39,642 nucleotides of DNA from Acidimicrobiales bacterium. GTDB lineage: Bacteria; Actinomycetota; Acidimicrobiia; Acidimicrobiales; Aldehydirespiratoraceae. Of this stretch, positions 25,919 through 33,858 are shown in pieces. Each line of letters begins with the position of its first letter. Position 1 is the first letter of the stretch. Position numbers and translations under genes: made by a program. The notes beneath the pieces are model-generated. The model had not been told where the DNA came from and made no database searches. It saw only the letters and a list, made by a program, of their open reading frames with translations. The DNA is taken from the NCBI GenBank assembly GCA_029246685.1, contig JAQWMR010000014.1:1-39642 (forward strand), read 5' to 3'.

Positions 25919-26719
25919 ATGGGACTCGATCTTCGCGGCCAGGCAGCGGTGATCGCCGGAGGCGCCGGCGGGTTGGGCAGCGCCACGGTCCGGCACCTCG
26001 CCGCACACGGTGCCGGCGTCGTGGTCCTCGATCCTGACGAGTCAGCCGCACACACCCTGGTGAACGAGATCGGCGAGCATGCCGCCGTCGTCGCCGGCGA
26101 TGCGCTCGATGACAACGCGCTCGGGCGGGCCATCGAATCGGCCCAGGCCCTCGGTGCATTCACGATTGCGGTCAGCGCGACAGGAGTGGTGATCCCGAGT
26201 CGACGGCTGGTGAGCCGCAGCGGCGCGATCCTCGATCTGGACATCTTCCAGCAGAACTTCGACCTGCACGTCCTGGGACCGGCCAACCTCGCCCGCTATT
26301 CGGCCGCCGCCTTCGCCACCAACACGCCGACGTCCGACGGCCAACGCGGGGTCGTGGTCCTGACCGCTTCGATCTCGGCATTCGACGGGCAGGTGTCGAT
26401 GGTGCCGTATGCAGCAGCGAAGGGTGCGGTGGTGTCGATGGTGTTGCCGATGGCCCGTGACTTGGCGCCCCTTGGTGTCCGGGTGTGCGCGATCGCCCCG
26501 GGTGGGTTCGTGACGCCTCGCCTGTCGGACCCCGCCGTGCAGGACCTGTTGGCCGAGGACGCCGTCTTCCCCCGCCGACTCGGCCGTCCCGACGAATTCG
26601 CCGACCTGGTCGGTTCCATCGTCGCCAACCCGTACCTCAACGGCGAGGTCATCCGCCTCGACGGCGCCACCCGCCTGTCGCCTCAGATGGGGCCGCCACC
26701 GTCGAACGACTCCAGGTAG
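25919..26719 (+). CDS. SDR similar to type-2 3-hydroxyacyl-CoA dehydrogenase
   Basis: The 266-residue product has GGAGGLG (residues 14-20), an Asp after strand two (VVLDPD), and Tyr164/Lys168 (YAAAK). The segment SISAFDGQVSMVPYAAAKGA, then VVSMVLPMARDLAPLGVRV and APGGFVTPRL, strongly resembles HSD17B10-type 3-hydroxyacyl-CoA dehydrogenases. These oxidise short or branched 3-hydroxyacyl-CoAs and some hydroxysteroids. No strong ribosome binding site precedes the ATG. Its 3' end overlaps that of the isomerase on the other strand by 37 bp. Among the SDRs here it is the one with the clearest functional hint. Confidence 0.82.
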   Translation: MGLDLRGQAAVIAGGAGGLGSATVRHLAAHGAGVVVLDPDESAAHTLVNEIGEHAAVVAGDALDDNALGRAIESAQALGAFTIAVSATGVVIPSRRLVSRSGAILDLDIFQQNFDLHVLGPANLARYSAAAFATNTPTSDGQRGVVVLTASISAFDGQVSMVPYAAAKGAVVSMVLPMARDLAPLGVRVCAIAPGGFVTPRLSDPAVQDLLAEDAVFPRRLGRPDEFADLVGSIVANPYLNGEVIRLDGATRLSPQMGPPPSNDSR

Positions 26720-27465
26720 CGGCAACTGGCGGCCAGCGCGTCGAAGATGTCGCCCGCGCACTGATCCATCTCCACGACGTGCCAGTCCGCGTTGTGCGAC
26801 GCACGGAGGACTGCGGCGACATCGAGGTCGCCATCGCCGACCGCCACCATGTCGTCGTCGAATCCGCAACACGGCCCGTCCTTCAGGTGCAGCAGCCGAA
26901 CGCGGTCGGCCAATCGCTCGACCAATTCCGCCGGGTCACTGTCGGCACACGCGACCCAGTAGACGTCTACCTCGGCCACCACCGCGGGATCGACTCGATC
27001 GAAAAGCAGTTCCAGCGCGGGACGGCCCTCGATCGAGGTCGCCACCTCCCAGGTGTGGTTGTGATAGCCGAGCCGGAGGCCGTGCCCGGCCGCCAAGGCG
27101 GCGAGGCGGTCGAGATGATCGGCGGTGCGCTCGACCGACGAGCGATCGGCGAAGTGCTCAGAACCCATTGCCAGCACGGTGACGGTGTCCACGTCCAGCG
27201 AGTGGAGCCGATCGACCGTACGTTGTTCGAAGGCGCTGCCGTCGGCGCCGATGAGCGCGCCCGACACTGCAAGACCCGCTGCCGACAGCGCGGTGCTCAA
27301 CTCGTCGAGGCGGTCGTCGGTGAGCCAATCGGGCGTCAGCTCGACCCCGTCGTATCCCATGCTCGCGATCCGCTCGACCAATTCGGAGAGACCCATCTCG
27401 ACCCACCGAACCGAGTACAGCTGCACGGATCTACGTGCCGATGATCTGGCGACGTCGGCGGCCAT
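26683..27465 (-). CDS. Sugar phosphate isomerase/epimerase-like TIM barrel
   Basis: The frame is open to a TTG at 27528, but that codon lies inside a motif-1 operator. ATG 27465 is taken as the start, giving 260 residues (MAADVARSSARRSVQLYSVR). The AP endonuclease-2/xylose isomerase-like fold shows in SMGYDGVELTPDWL, LGYHNHTWEV with metal-type His residues, VAEVDVYWVACA and LLHLKDGP. Members include sugar epimerases, hydroxypyruvate isomerase, inosose dehydratase and 3-ketoglycoside-related enzymes. It diverges from the GH1 beta-glucosidase across the operator, suggesting work on the released sugar or an oxidised glycoside. The exact reaction is unknown. Confidence 0.8.
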   Translation of the reverse strand: MAADVARSSARRSVQLYSVRWVEMGLSELVERIASMGYDGVELTPDWLTDDRLDELSTALSAAGLAVSGALIGADGSAFEQRTVDRLHSLDVDTVTVLAMGSEHFADRSSVERTADHLDRLAALAAGHGLRLGYHNHTWEVATSIEGRPALELLFDRVDPAVVAEVDVYWVACADSDPAELVERLADRVRLLHLKDGPCCGFDDDMVAVGDGDLDVAAVLRASHNADWHVVEMDQCAGDIFDALAASCRYLESFDGGGPI

Positions 27466-27511
27466 CACGACGGTGGACTGGTCTGCATTGCGGTTGCTAC
27501 ATTCCCCGATT

Positions 27512-27529
27512 TTAGAACGAGTGTTCAAA
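27512..27529. promoter_or_regulatory. Operator, motif 1 (TTAGAACGAGTGTTCAAA)
   Basis: This is the fourth copy of TTNGAAC-N4-GTTCNAA, lying between the divergent isomerase (start 27465) and GH1 gene (start 27626). For the rightward gene it overlaps a possible -35 (TTTAGA, 27511-27516) spaced 16 bp from TAGAGT (27533-27538). One site could serve both directions. Confidence 0.62.
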
Positions 27530-27625
27530 GACTAGAGTATCGTCGAGACACAACGGCAAGCAAAGTAGGGATGACGTCGGCGCAGCCCGACTTCGCGACA
27601 GCTTCACGAGTGCAGGGGACAGCAG

Positions 27626-28858
27626 ATGACATTTCCAGACGGATTCCTGTGGGGCACCGCAACGGCCGGCCATCAGGTCGAGGGCGGCAACCTCAACGCC
27701 GACATCTGGCCCCTCGAGTGGGCCGAGGAGACGCTGTTCACCGAGCCGTCGGGCGACGCGTGCGACCACTACCACCGCTATCCCGAGGACATCGCCACCA
27801 TGGCCGAGCTCGGATTCAACGCCTACCGGTTCTCGCTGGAGTGGTCACGCATCGAACCTGAAGAGGGCTTCTTCAGCCGCGCCGCTCTCGATCACTATCG
27901 ACGCATGATCGGCACGTGTCTCGAACACGGGATCACTCCGGTCGTCACGTACTGCCACTTCACGACGCCTCGTTGGTTCGCCGGTGAAGGTTGCTGGCAC
28001 AGTGACCGTGCGGTGGCCCGCTTTGCCCGCTACGCGGAACGAGCGACCGCCCATCTCGGTGACCTCATACCCTGGGCGGCAACACTCAACGAGCCCAATC
28101 TGATCACCATGCTGCAGCTCACCGGAGTCATCCCGGTGGGGGCCGGAGAACGCGGGCCCATCACCGAGGAACAGGCGTCGGTCGAAGCCGGCGTCGGCGG
28201 CTACGACCCCGCTCACTACGAGATGGGTCTCGTCGGTGCCGGTTGTGAACGTATGGGCGAGATCCACCGGGCTGCCGTCGAGGCGATCCGGTCGGGCCCG
28301 GGTGACAGCAAGGTCGGCTGGACGCTGGCGTTAGTTGATCTCCAAGCGGGTCCCGATGGTGAGACGCGACTCGAAGCAGCTCGACAGGGCGCACAACTCG
28401 ATTGGCTGGACGTATCGCGCGACGACGACTTCGTCGGCGTGCAGACCTATTCCCGCAACATCATCGGGCCCGACGGCGCCATCCCTCCGGGGGAGGACAC
28501 GGCGACGACGCAGACCGGCTGGGAGGTCTACCCGGAGGCGCTCGGCCACACGGTGCAACTGGCGGCTGACCACGCCGGCGTTCCCGTCATCGTGACCGAG
28601 AATGGCATGGCCACCGACGACGACGAGGCGCGGATCGCCTACACCCGCGACGCGCTGCGGGGGCTCGGCCGTTGCATCGACGACGGCGTCGACGTGCGGG
28701 GATACATGCACTGGACCCTGCTCGACAACTTCGAGTGGATGTCGGGCTACGCCAAGACGTTCGGGCTCATCGCGTTCGACCACGAGACGTTCGAACGGAC
28801 GGTCAAGCCGTCGGCGCGATGGCTCGGGGGCGTGGCCCGGGCCAACGCCATCGACTGA
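27626..28858 (+). CDS. GH1 beta-glucosidase
   Basis: The 410-residue product is a family 1 glycosidase. It opens with FPDGFLWGTATAGHQVEGG, has FNAYRFSLEWSRI, the acid/base Glu156 in TLNEPN and the nucleophile Glu325 in VTENG, and ends with YMHWTLLDNFEWMSGY. It is somewhat shorter than the usual 440-480 residues but no catalytic part is missing. It has no signal peptide, so it acts in the cytoplasm. With the two rhamnosidases it could strip a rhamnosyl-glucose unit, rhamnose first and then glucose, from an imported glycoside. Expression is probably controlled from the operator at 27512. Confidence 0.95.
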   Translation: MTFPDGFLWGTATAGHQVEGGNLNADIWPLEWAEETLFTEPSGDACDHYHRYPEDIATMAELGFNAYRFSLEWSRIEPEEGFFSRAALDHYRRMIGTCLEHGITPVVTYCHFTTPRWFAGEGCWHSDRAVARFARYAERATAHLGDLIPWAATLNEPNLITMLQLTGVIPVGAGERGPITEEQASVEAGVGGYDPAHYEMGLVGAGCERMGEIHRAAVEAIRSGPGDSKVGWTLALVDLQAGPDGETRLEAARQGAQLDWLDVSRDDDFVGVQTYSRNIIGPDGAIPPGEDTATTQTGWEVYPEALGHTVQLAADHAGVPVIVTENGMATDDDEARIAYTRDALRGLGRCIDDGVDVRGYMHWTLLDNFEWMSGYAKTFGLIAFDHETFERTVKPSARWLGGVARANAID

Positions 28859-28889
28859 CCGTCATCGAGTCCGACAACGCACGCGGGTG

Positions 28890-28918
28890 GCACCGGCAGG
28901 GAAGGGACCGGCCGGTGC
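28890..28918. terminator. Hairpin between convergent genes
   Basis: GCACCGGC and GCCGGTGC form a perfect 8-bp inverted repeat around a 13-nt loop, between the convergent GH1 and VOC genes. No T-run follows, so intrinsic termination is only a possibility. Confidence 0.35.
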
Positions 28919-28977
28919 GGTCACAGCCGATCGTGTTGCGGTCTCGTCGTCGGTATCTCGGTGACCGGCGCGGGCGA

Positions 28978-29376
28978 TCATCCCTGCGGCGGGAGCATCT
29001 CGACGAGCTCGAGCAGGTGACCCTCGGGGTCGGTGACGAACCCGACGCGGATCCCGTGCTCGGTCATCTCGTGGGGTTCCTCGACGACTCGACCGCCGTT
29101 GGCGACCGCGGTGGCGACCAACGCGTCGAGGTCGTCGGAGACGAAGCCGAGAATGGACTCCTCGTTCACCGGCGTGTCCTGGCCTTCGAAGTGGAACAGC
29201 ACGAGCGACCCGCCCCCTTCCGAGGTGGGGAGGTACATGATCTCGTGGATCGGCCGGTCGCCGATGGCGGCGTCGACGCGGGCGAGCTCGCGGAGCCCGA
29301 AGACGGTCGTGTAGAACTCGTGCATCGCCTCGAGGTCGGCGACGACGAGCTTGGTGAAGCTGAACTGTTGGGACAT
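28978..29376 (-). CDS. VOC (glyoxalase/dioxygenase) family protein
   Basis: The 132-residue product has two vicinal-oxygen-chelate half repeats: FTKLVVADLEAMHEFYTTVF in the first and ILGFVSDDLDAL...GFVTDPEGHLLELVEM in the second, whose final Glu is a typical metal ligand. The family includes glyoxalase I, extradiol dioxygenases and epimerases. The short length argues against a ring-cleaving dioxygenase. The frame is open upstream, but ATG 29376 has GAGGAG about 7 bp before it. It is the last gene of a leftward SDR/HxD-protein/VOC operon. Specific activity unknown. Confidence 0.85.
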   Translation of the reverse strand: MSQQFSFTKLVVADLEAMHEFYTTVFGLRELARVDAAIGDRPIHEIMYLPTSEGGGSLVLFHFEGQDTPVNEESILGFVSDDLDALVATAVANGGRVVEEPHEMTEHGIRVGFVTDPEGHLLELVEMLPPQG

Positions 29377-29402
29377 GGTGGCTCCTCGGTTGTGGGTTGC
29401 GG

Positions 29403-30455
29403 TCAGGCGGCGGGGATCTCGAGCCACTCGGTGGTCGGGGCGATGTTGTAGAAGGTCGCCAGCTGGGCGATGAACACCGGATCCTTCAGCGGATCCGCGG
29501 GGATGTCGACGCGGTGGCCCGCCGTCGCCATGGTGTCGACCAACCGGTCGAGCACCCCGTCGATCGTCAGGTCGTCGCTGTGGTCGAGCGACTTCCGCAG
29601 CTCGTCGCGGTCGGCGTAGAGCTCTGCGCTCCAGTGGACGAGGAACCGGATGTCGCGCGGTTCGTAGGTGCGGATCACGTCGTCGTCGGTGCACATGTGC
29701 CAGCGATCGTCGTCGGCGTCGTAGCCGAGCGTCGAGCGGTGCTTGAGGCCGACGATCGGCGGCGAGTCGAACGCCCCGACGGGGTCGCCGCGGTGGAACA
29801 TCATCTCGTTCTGGACCACCACGCCCTTGTTCACCAGCGGGTGCTCGAGCACCGCCGGCTCACCGAACGGACCATCGGGCCAGTAGGTGAACGTGCCGTT
29901 CTCGCCCGTGTACCACCACGTGATGATCTGTCCCATCTTCACGAGATGGTCGGTGAACAGCCCGGACTTGCCCATCATGTTCTGCAACCACACCGGGGCC
30001 TGGCCGGTCCGCACGCCGCGGAAGTTGACGGCATCGAGATGAGGCGGCCCCGGCGCGTCGGAGGGCGCGGGGCCGCAGATGTTGAACAGCATGTAGCTCG
30101 GCTTCGCGTAGGGCACGCCCCAGTAGTCGGCGATCTCGTCGATGAACACGGGGTTGTAGAAGCAGTCGCGGATCTCGGGGTGGTAGACGACGGAGTCCTC
30201 CGCGAAGTAGCCGCGGAACTGGGGTGCGGCGATGTCGTCGAGGGTCAGACCGTGGCTCTCCGGGACGCCGGTGACCGTCGCGATCAGCTCCTCGACGGAG
30301 TCGAAGTGGTGCGAGGCGATCGTCGGCCAGGGGCCGTGCTGCTTCACGACGTCGAACATGCGTCGGTGCTGATCGTCGGTGTACACGCCCTCGATCACCC
30401 GCGGGGGTGCAACGGGCCGGAGGATCTGGTTCATTCGCTCCAGGTAGACGCTCAT
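29403..30455 (-). CDS. Uncharacterised protein with HxD...H motif (possible Fe(II) oxygenase)
   Basis: I do not recognise this 350-residue protein as a named family. It is soluble and rich in aromatic residues. The stretch GPPHLDAVNFRG (His139, Asp141) and the later MMFHRGDP (His221), then LKHRSTLG, are laid out like the 2-His-1-carboxylate site of Fe(II)/2-oxoglutarate oxygenases, but the spacing and rest of the fold are not proof. The ATG at 30455 overlaps the stop of the SDR (ATGA) and has AGGAG upstream. Coupling to an SDR and a VOC protein suggests an oxidative step on the aglycone. Alternatives are a lyase or a non-catalytic cupin. Confidence 0.75.
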   Translation of the reverse strand: MSVYLERMNQILRPVAPPRVIEGVYTDDQHRRMFDVVKQHGPWPTIASHHFDSVEELIATVTGVPESHGLTLDDIAAPQFRGYFAEDSVVYHPEIRDCFYNPVFIDEIADYWGVPYAKPSYMLFNICGPAPSDAPGPPHLDAVNFRGVRTGQAPVWLQNMMGKSGLFTDHLVKMGQIITWWYTGENGTFTYWPDGPFGEPAVLEHPLVNKGVVVQNEMMFHRGDPVGAFDSPPIVGLKHRSTLGYDADDDRWHMCTDDDVIRTYEPRDIRFLVHWSAELYADRDELRKSLDHSDDLTIDGVLDRLVDTMATAGHRVDIPADPLKDPVFIAQLATFYNIAPTTEWLEIPAA

Positions 30456-31378
30456 GTGGGCTCCTGTCGGTGGAGGGGACTGTGGACCCGGCCGAAGTCG
30501 TAGGCGGCGGGCCACCCGCGCCCGGCGAGGTCGGCTTCCTGGGCGGCGATCACGGCCGGCAGGTCACTCGGCTGCCAGCCGTCGACGAGTTCGGCCCCGG
30601 TGAGATCGCGGACCGCCCGGTCGAGCTCCACGAGGAGTTGGAGACTGTAGGCGATGCGGCCGGTGAGGACGTCGGGATCGCCGGTGAGGAGGGCGACCGC
30701 AGCCTCGGCCATCGTCTCGAGCGGTTCGAACATCGTCTCGTTGACCCACCCGGCCTCGACGAGGGCGGGCGTGGCGATGGCCGCCTGGGGGGCGAGAGCG
30801 TTGATCGACACTCCCTGCCCCTCGCACTCGCTCGCCGCGCTCACGGTCAGGCGATTGAGTGCGGCCTTCGTTGAGCCGTAGACGGCGCCCGCCTTCGCGG
30901 GCTTGTTGGTCGGGAACGGTGGACCGGGTGGGAGCTCCGCCGCGAAGGTGGTGACGTTGAGGACCGAGCCGCGCCCGCGCTCCCGCATGCCGGGCACGAC
31001 CGCGGCCATCAGCTCCCACGGCGCCCAGAGGTTGACCTGGAGGCCGCGCTCGAGCGTCGACGGGGTCATCTCGTCGAACGGGGCGTAGCCGCCCGTGGCG
31101 GCGTTGTTGACCAGCAGGTCGACGGACCCGAACGCGTCCTCCGTCGCCGGCACCAGGTCGCGTCGGGCCCCGGCGGGATCGGCGAGGTCGGCCGGGACCA
31201 CGAGACACTCGCCACCCGCGGCCTCGATGCGGGCCCGGGTCGCGTCCAGTCCGGTCTCCTCGCGCGCGGTGATGGTCACGCGGGCGCCCTCGGCGGCGAG
31301 GCGCACGGCGATGGCCGTACCGGTGCCGCCCTTGCTCGCGCCGGTCACGATGGCGACCTTCCCGTCACACGAACCCAC
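30452..31378 (-). CDS. SDR family oxidoreductase
   Basis: Using the GTG at 31378 the product has 308 residues: CDGKVAIVTGASKGGTG, a glycine motif with GTG in place of GIG, then NNAA, and Tyr167/Lys171 (VYGSTK). The C-terminus is about 50 residues longer than a typical classical SDR. The frame runs open to 31477, but that would cover both motif-2 operators, and GGGGAA precedes the GTG. It leads a leftward operon and diverges from the binding lipoprotein at 31522. Substrate unknown. Confidence 0.85.
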   Translation of the reverse strand: MGSCDGKVAIVTGASKGGTGTAIAVRLAAEGARVTITAREETGLDATRARIEAAGGECLVVPADLADPAGARRDLVPATEDAFGSVDLLVNNAATGGYAPFDEMTPSTLERGLQVNLWAPWELMAAVVPGMRERGRGSVLNVTTFAAELPPGPPFPTNKPAKAGAVYGSTKAALNRLTVSAASECEGQGVSINALAPQAAIATPALVEAGWVNETMFEPLETMAEAAVALLTGDPDVLTGRIAYSLQLLVELDRAVRDLTGAELVDGWQPSDLPAVIAAQEADLAGRGWPAAYDFGRVHSPLHRQEPT

Positions 31379-31409
31379 GATTCCCCGTTCTCGCTCCTGC
31401 CGGCTGCTC

Positions 31410-31423
31410 GGTAACACGTTATC
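31410..31423. promoter_or_regulatory. Operator, motif 2 (GGTAACACGTTATC)
   Basis: This 14-bp imperfect palindrome fits GNTAACNNGTTANC and lies 32 bp before the SDR start at 31378. Its first 11 bases are repeated, inverted, at 31453-31466, and a perfect version lies at 34441. It is probably bound by the TetR at 33859. Confidence 0.6.
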
Positions 31424-31452
31424 AGCGTCGGGAGGGGAGATGTCCAACGACT

Positions 31453-31466
31453 GGAAACGTGTTACC
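31453..31466. promoter_or_regulatory. Operator, motif 2 (GGAAACGTGTTACC)
   Basis: On the reverse strand this reads GGTAACACGTTTCC, sharing 11 bases in a row with the site at 31410. It lies 56 bp before the binding lipoprotein at 31522. The two sites are 43 bp apart, about four helical turns, in one divergent promoter. Confidence 0.57.
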
Positions 31467-31521
31467 GGATGTGGCACGATGCGTCCGTCGACGATGACTG
31501 CACCGATCCTTGGGGGTTCCC

Positions 31522-32883
31522 GTGCGCCGACTTCTCATCCTGTTCATGGCCGCGGTGCTGGTGGCCGCCGCCTGCTCCGACGACGGCGAGGGCGTGTCGG
31601 AGATCGACGGCACGACGTCGACCACATCGGGCCCGTCCGACGACGGCGACGACGATGACACCGCCGACGACGACACGGGTGACGATGGCGAGACCGACGA
31701 GGATCCGACCGAGCCGATCCCGACCGGCCCCTCGCCGGGTGTCACCGACGACACCATCAAGATCGGCATCACCTACGTCGACCTCGAACCCGTCCGGGAC
31801 TTCGTCGACCTCGACCACGGCGACTACGAGGCGACCTACATGGCCGTCATCGAGGACATCAACGCGAACGGCGGTATCCACGGACGGATGATCGAACCGG
31901 TGCTGGCCGGGGTGAGCCCGCTGGGCGCGGCGGAGGCCGACGAGACCTGCGTGCGGATGGCCCAGGACGAGGGCGTGTTCGCGGTCATCGGCTTCCACTT
32001 CGCCGACACGCCGTTGTGCTACCTCGAGATCGAGCAGGTGGCGGTGATCGGCGGCGAGATGAACGCCGACCGGCTGTCGCGCTCGACCGCGCCGTGGTTC
32101 AGCTTCGAGCAGAGCAGCGACCTCGATCTCGACGCCCTCGCGACGTTCTCGGAGGAGGGTCTCCTCGACGGGCCGTTCGCCGTCTACGGCACCATCAACG
32201 AGCCGGGCCTCTACGACTCCGCCCTCGCGAGGCTCGACGAACTCGGCCACACCCCGGTCGCCGACGCGCTGCTCGACGCCGACCCCAGCGATGTCAACGA
32301 CCAGATCGCCAAGGTGCGGCTGATCGTCGAGAACTTCAGCACCGCCGGTGCGGAGACCGTGATCGTGGCGGGCTCCGGACCGGTCTCGTGGGCCAACGGC
32401 GTGGAGGAGACCGACTACCGACCCCGCATGCTGATGACCAACGCGGGCAACGCGGAGGCGATCATCAGCGATGCCGGCGGGCGGGACCTCTCGATCCTCG
32501 ACGACGCCATCCTCGCCGGGCTCTACAGCCAGGACCTCCAGTTCCAGGAGCCGGTGATGCAGGAGTGCATCGCCGTCGTCGAGGCGGCCGGTATCGAGGT
32601 GCCGGATCCGGCCACGCTCCCGGACACCACCGAGACCAACCCGTTCGTCGCCACCCGGGCGGCATGCCAGGCGATGGCGTTGTTCGTGGCGATCGCCGAT
32701 GCGGCGGGCCCCGACCTGAACTACGGCTCGTTCCGCTACGCCGGTGAGTACCTCGGCGAACTGGCGATGCCCGGCCATCCGGAGCCGTGGACCTACGGCG
32801 CGCCGCCCTCGGCCGACGGTGATCCAACCGTGTACCTCTACGAGTTCGACCCGGCCTCGACCTCGTTCGTCCAGATCTCGTGA
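31522..32883 (+). CDS. Second ABC substrate-binding lipoprotein (Liv type)
   Basis: The 453-residue product has a lipoprotein signal (VRRLLILFMAAVLVAAAC, lipidated Cys18), a long Asp/Thr-rich linker and a type I binding fold. It parallels the protein at 11160 along its length (GVTDDTIKIGITYVDLE, HGDYEATYMAVIEDIN, GGIHGR, PDLNYGSFRYAG, PPSADGD). The GTG start is used because the signal peptide begins there. No permease or ATPase accompanies it, so it may feed the transporter encoded at 12499-17540 with a second ligand. The promoter region holds two motif-2 sites. Its stop overlaps the next start (GTGA). Confidence 0.9.
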   Translation: MRRLLILFMAAVLVAAACSDDGEGVSEIDGTTSTTSGPSDDGDDDDTADDDTGDDGETDEDPTEPIPTGPSPGVTDDTIKIGITYVDLEPVRDFVDLDHGDYEATYMAVIEDINANGGIHGRMIEPVLAGVSPLGAAEADETCVRMAQDEGVFAVIGFHFADTPLCYLEIEQVAVIGGEMNADRLSRSTAPWFSFEQSSDLDLDALATFSEEGLLDGPFAVYGTINEPGLYDSALARLDELGHTPVADALLDADPSDVNDQIAKVRLIVENFSTAGAETVIVAGSGPVSWANGVEETDYRPRMLMTNAGNAEAIISDAGGRDLSILDDAILAGLYSQDLQFQEPVMQECIAVVEAAGIEVPDPATLPDTTETNPFVATRAACQAMALFVAIADAAGPDLNYGSFRYAGEYLGELAMPGHPEPWTYGAPPSADGDPTVYLYEFDPASTSFVQIS

Positions 32884-33653
32884 CCGGTAGCGACGTCTTC
32901 GACCTGACCGGCAAGGTCGCCATCGTGACCGGTTCGACCAAGGGGATCGGACGCGCCGCGGCCCAGGGGCTGGCCGAGGCCGGTGCCTCCGTCGTGGTGT
33001 CCAGCCGCAAGCAGAACCTCTGCGACGAGGTGGCCGCCGAGCTCGCCGCCTCGACCGGCAGCGACGTCGCCGGCATCGCCTGCCACGTCGGGGAGTGGGA
33101 CGAGGTGCCGACCTTCGTCGACGCGGTGATGGCGCGCTTCGGTCGCATCGACGTGCTCGTCAACAACGCGGGCATCAACCCGGCGAGGATCACCCCGCAG
33201 GACATGACGCTCGATTACTGGCGCAAGGTCTTCTCCGTGAACCTCGAGGGTCCGTTGCGGACCTCGCAGCTCGTCGCCCCGATCATGCGCGACCAGGGCG
33301 GCGGTTCGATCGTCAACATCGGCACGATGGCCGCCTATTCGGGCGGGGGCAACATCTGCGCCTACGGCGCCTCGAAGGCGGCGCTGCTCAACCTCACCAA
33401 GAGCATGGCGTGGGAGTGGGCGGGCTGGAAGGTGCGCGTCAACCTCCTGTCGCCCGGACCCTTCATGTCCGAGATGATGGCGGGAGGTGCCGCCACCCAG
33501 GAGGGGTTCCTCGACCTCGTGGCCGAGGGCACGTTCCAGAAGCGGGTGGCCGACTCGGCAGAGATCGTCGGCCCGATCGTCTACCTATCGTCCGACGCCT
33601 CGTCGTTCGTCACCGGCGACGACATCTCGGTGTCGGGCGGGATGCACAAGTGA
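32880..33653 (+). CDS. SDR family oxidoreductase
   Basis: This 257-residue classical SDR has VTGSTKGIGR (residues 16-25), a Ser-Arg pair after strand two (SSRK) that favours NADP, NNAG (95-98), Tyr162/Lys166 (AYGASK) and a C-terminal VTGDDISVSGG segment. The GTG start overlaps the stop of the binding lipoprotein, and its stop overlaps the GTG of a decayed acyl-CoA synthetase. FabG-like reductase or dehydrogenase activity is likely; substrate unknown. Confidence 0.92.
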   Translation: MTGSDVFDLTGKVAIVTGSTKGIGRAAAQGLAEAGASVVVSSRKQNLCDEVAAELAASTGSDVAGIACHVGEWDEVPTFVDAVMARFGRIDVLVNNAGINPARITPQDMTLDYWRKVFSVNLEGPLRTSQLVAPIMRDQGGGSIVNIGTMAAYSGGGNICAYGASKAALLNLTKSMAWEWAGWKVRVNLLSPGPFMSEMMAGGAATQEGFLDLVAEGTFQKRVADSAEIVGPIVYLSSDASSFVTGDDISVSGGMHK

Positions 33654-33853
33654 GCCCGCGTCGGCATCTCCAACTCGGCGACGTGCTCGAGACGCTGGCC
33701 GAGACCGTCGGCGACCGAGTCGCTGTCGTGGCGGGCGAGCGCCGGCTCACCTGTGCGGCGCTCGACGAGCGGGTGACCCGACCACGGCCCCAACCGGTTG
33801 GAGTGGGTCGAGACGTACTTCGCTGCTCCGGACGCGGGGTGATCTGCGGGTGA
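33650..33853 (+). pseudogene. Truncated AMP-dependent acyl-CoA synthetase
   Basis: The GTG overlaps the SDR stop exactly as in an intact operon. The first 44 codons read like the N-terminus of a fatty-acid/aryl-CoA ligase (LGDVLETLAETVGDRVAVV, AGERRLTCAALDERVTR). The frame then runs off. One frame over, 33783-33839 encodes GPNRLEWVETYFAAPDAG before a stop, which looks like the next conserved block of the same family. About 20 codons between the blocks and the whole remainder (about 450 residues) are gone. The fragment ends 6 bp from the convergent TetR stop. Confidence 0.7.
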
Positions 33854-33858
33854 CGATG

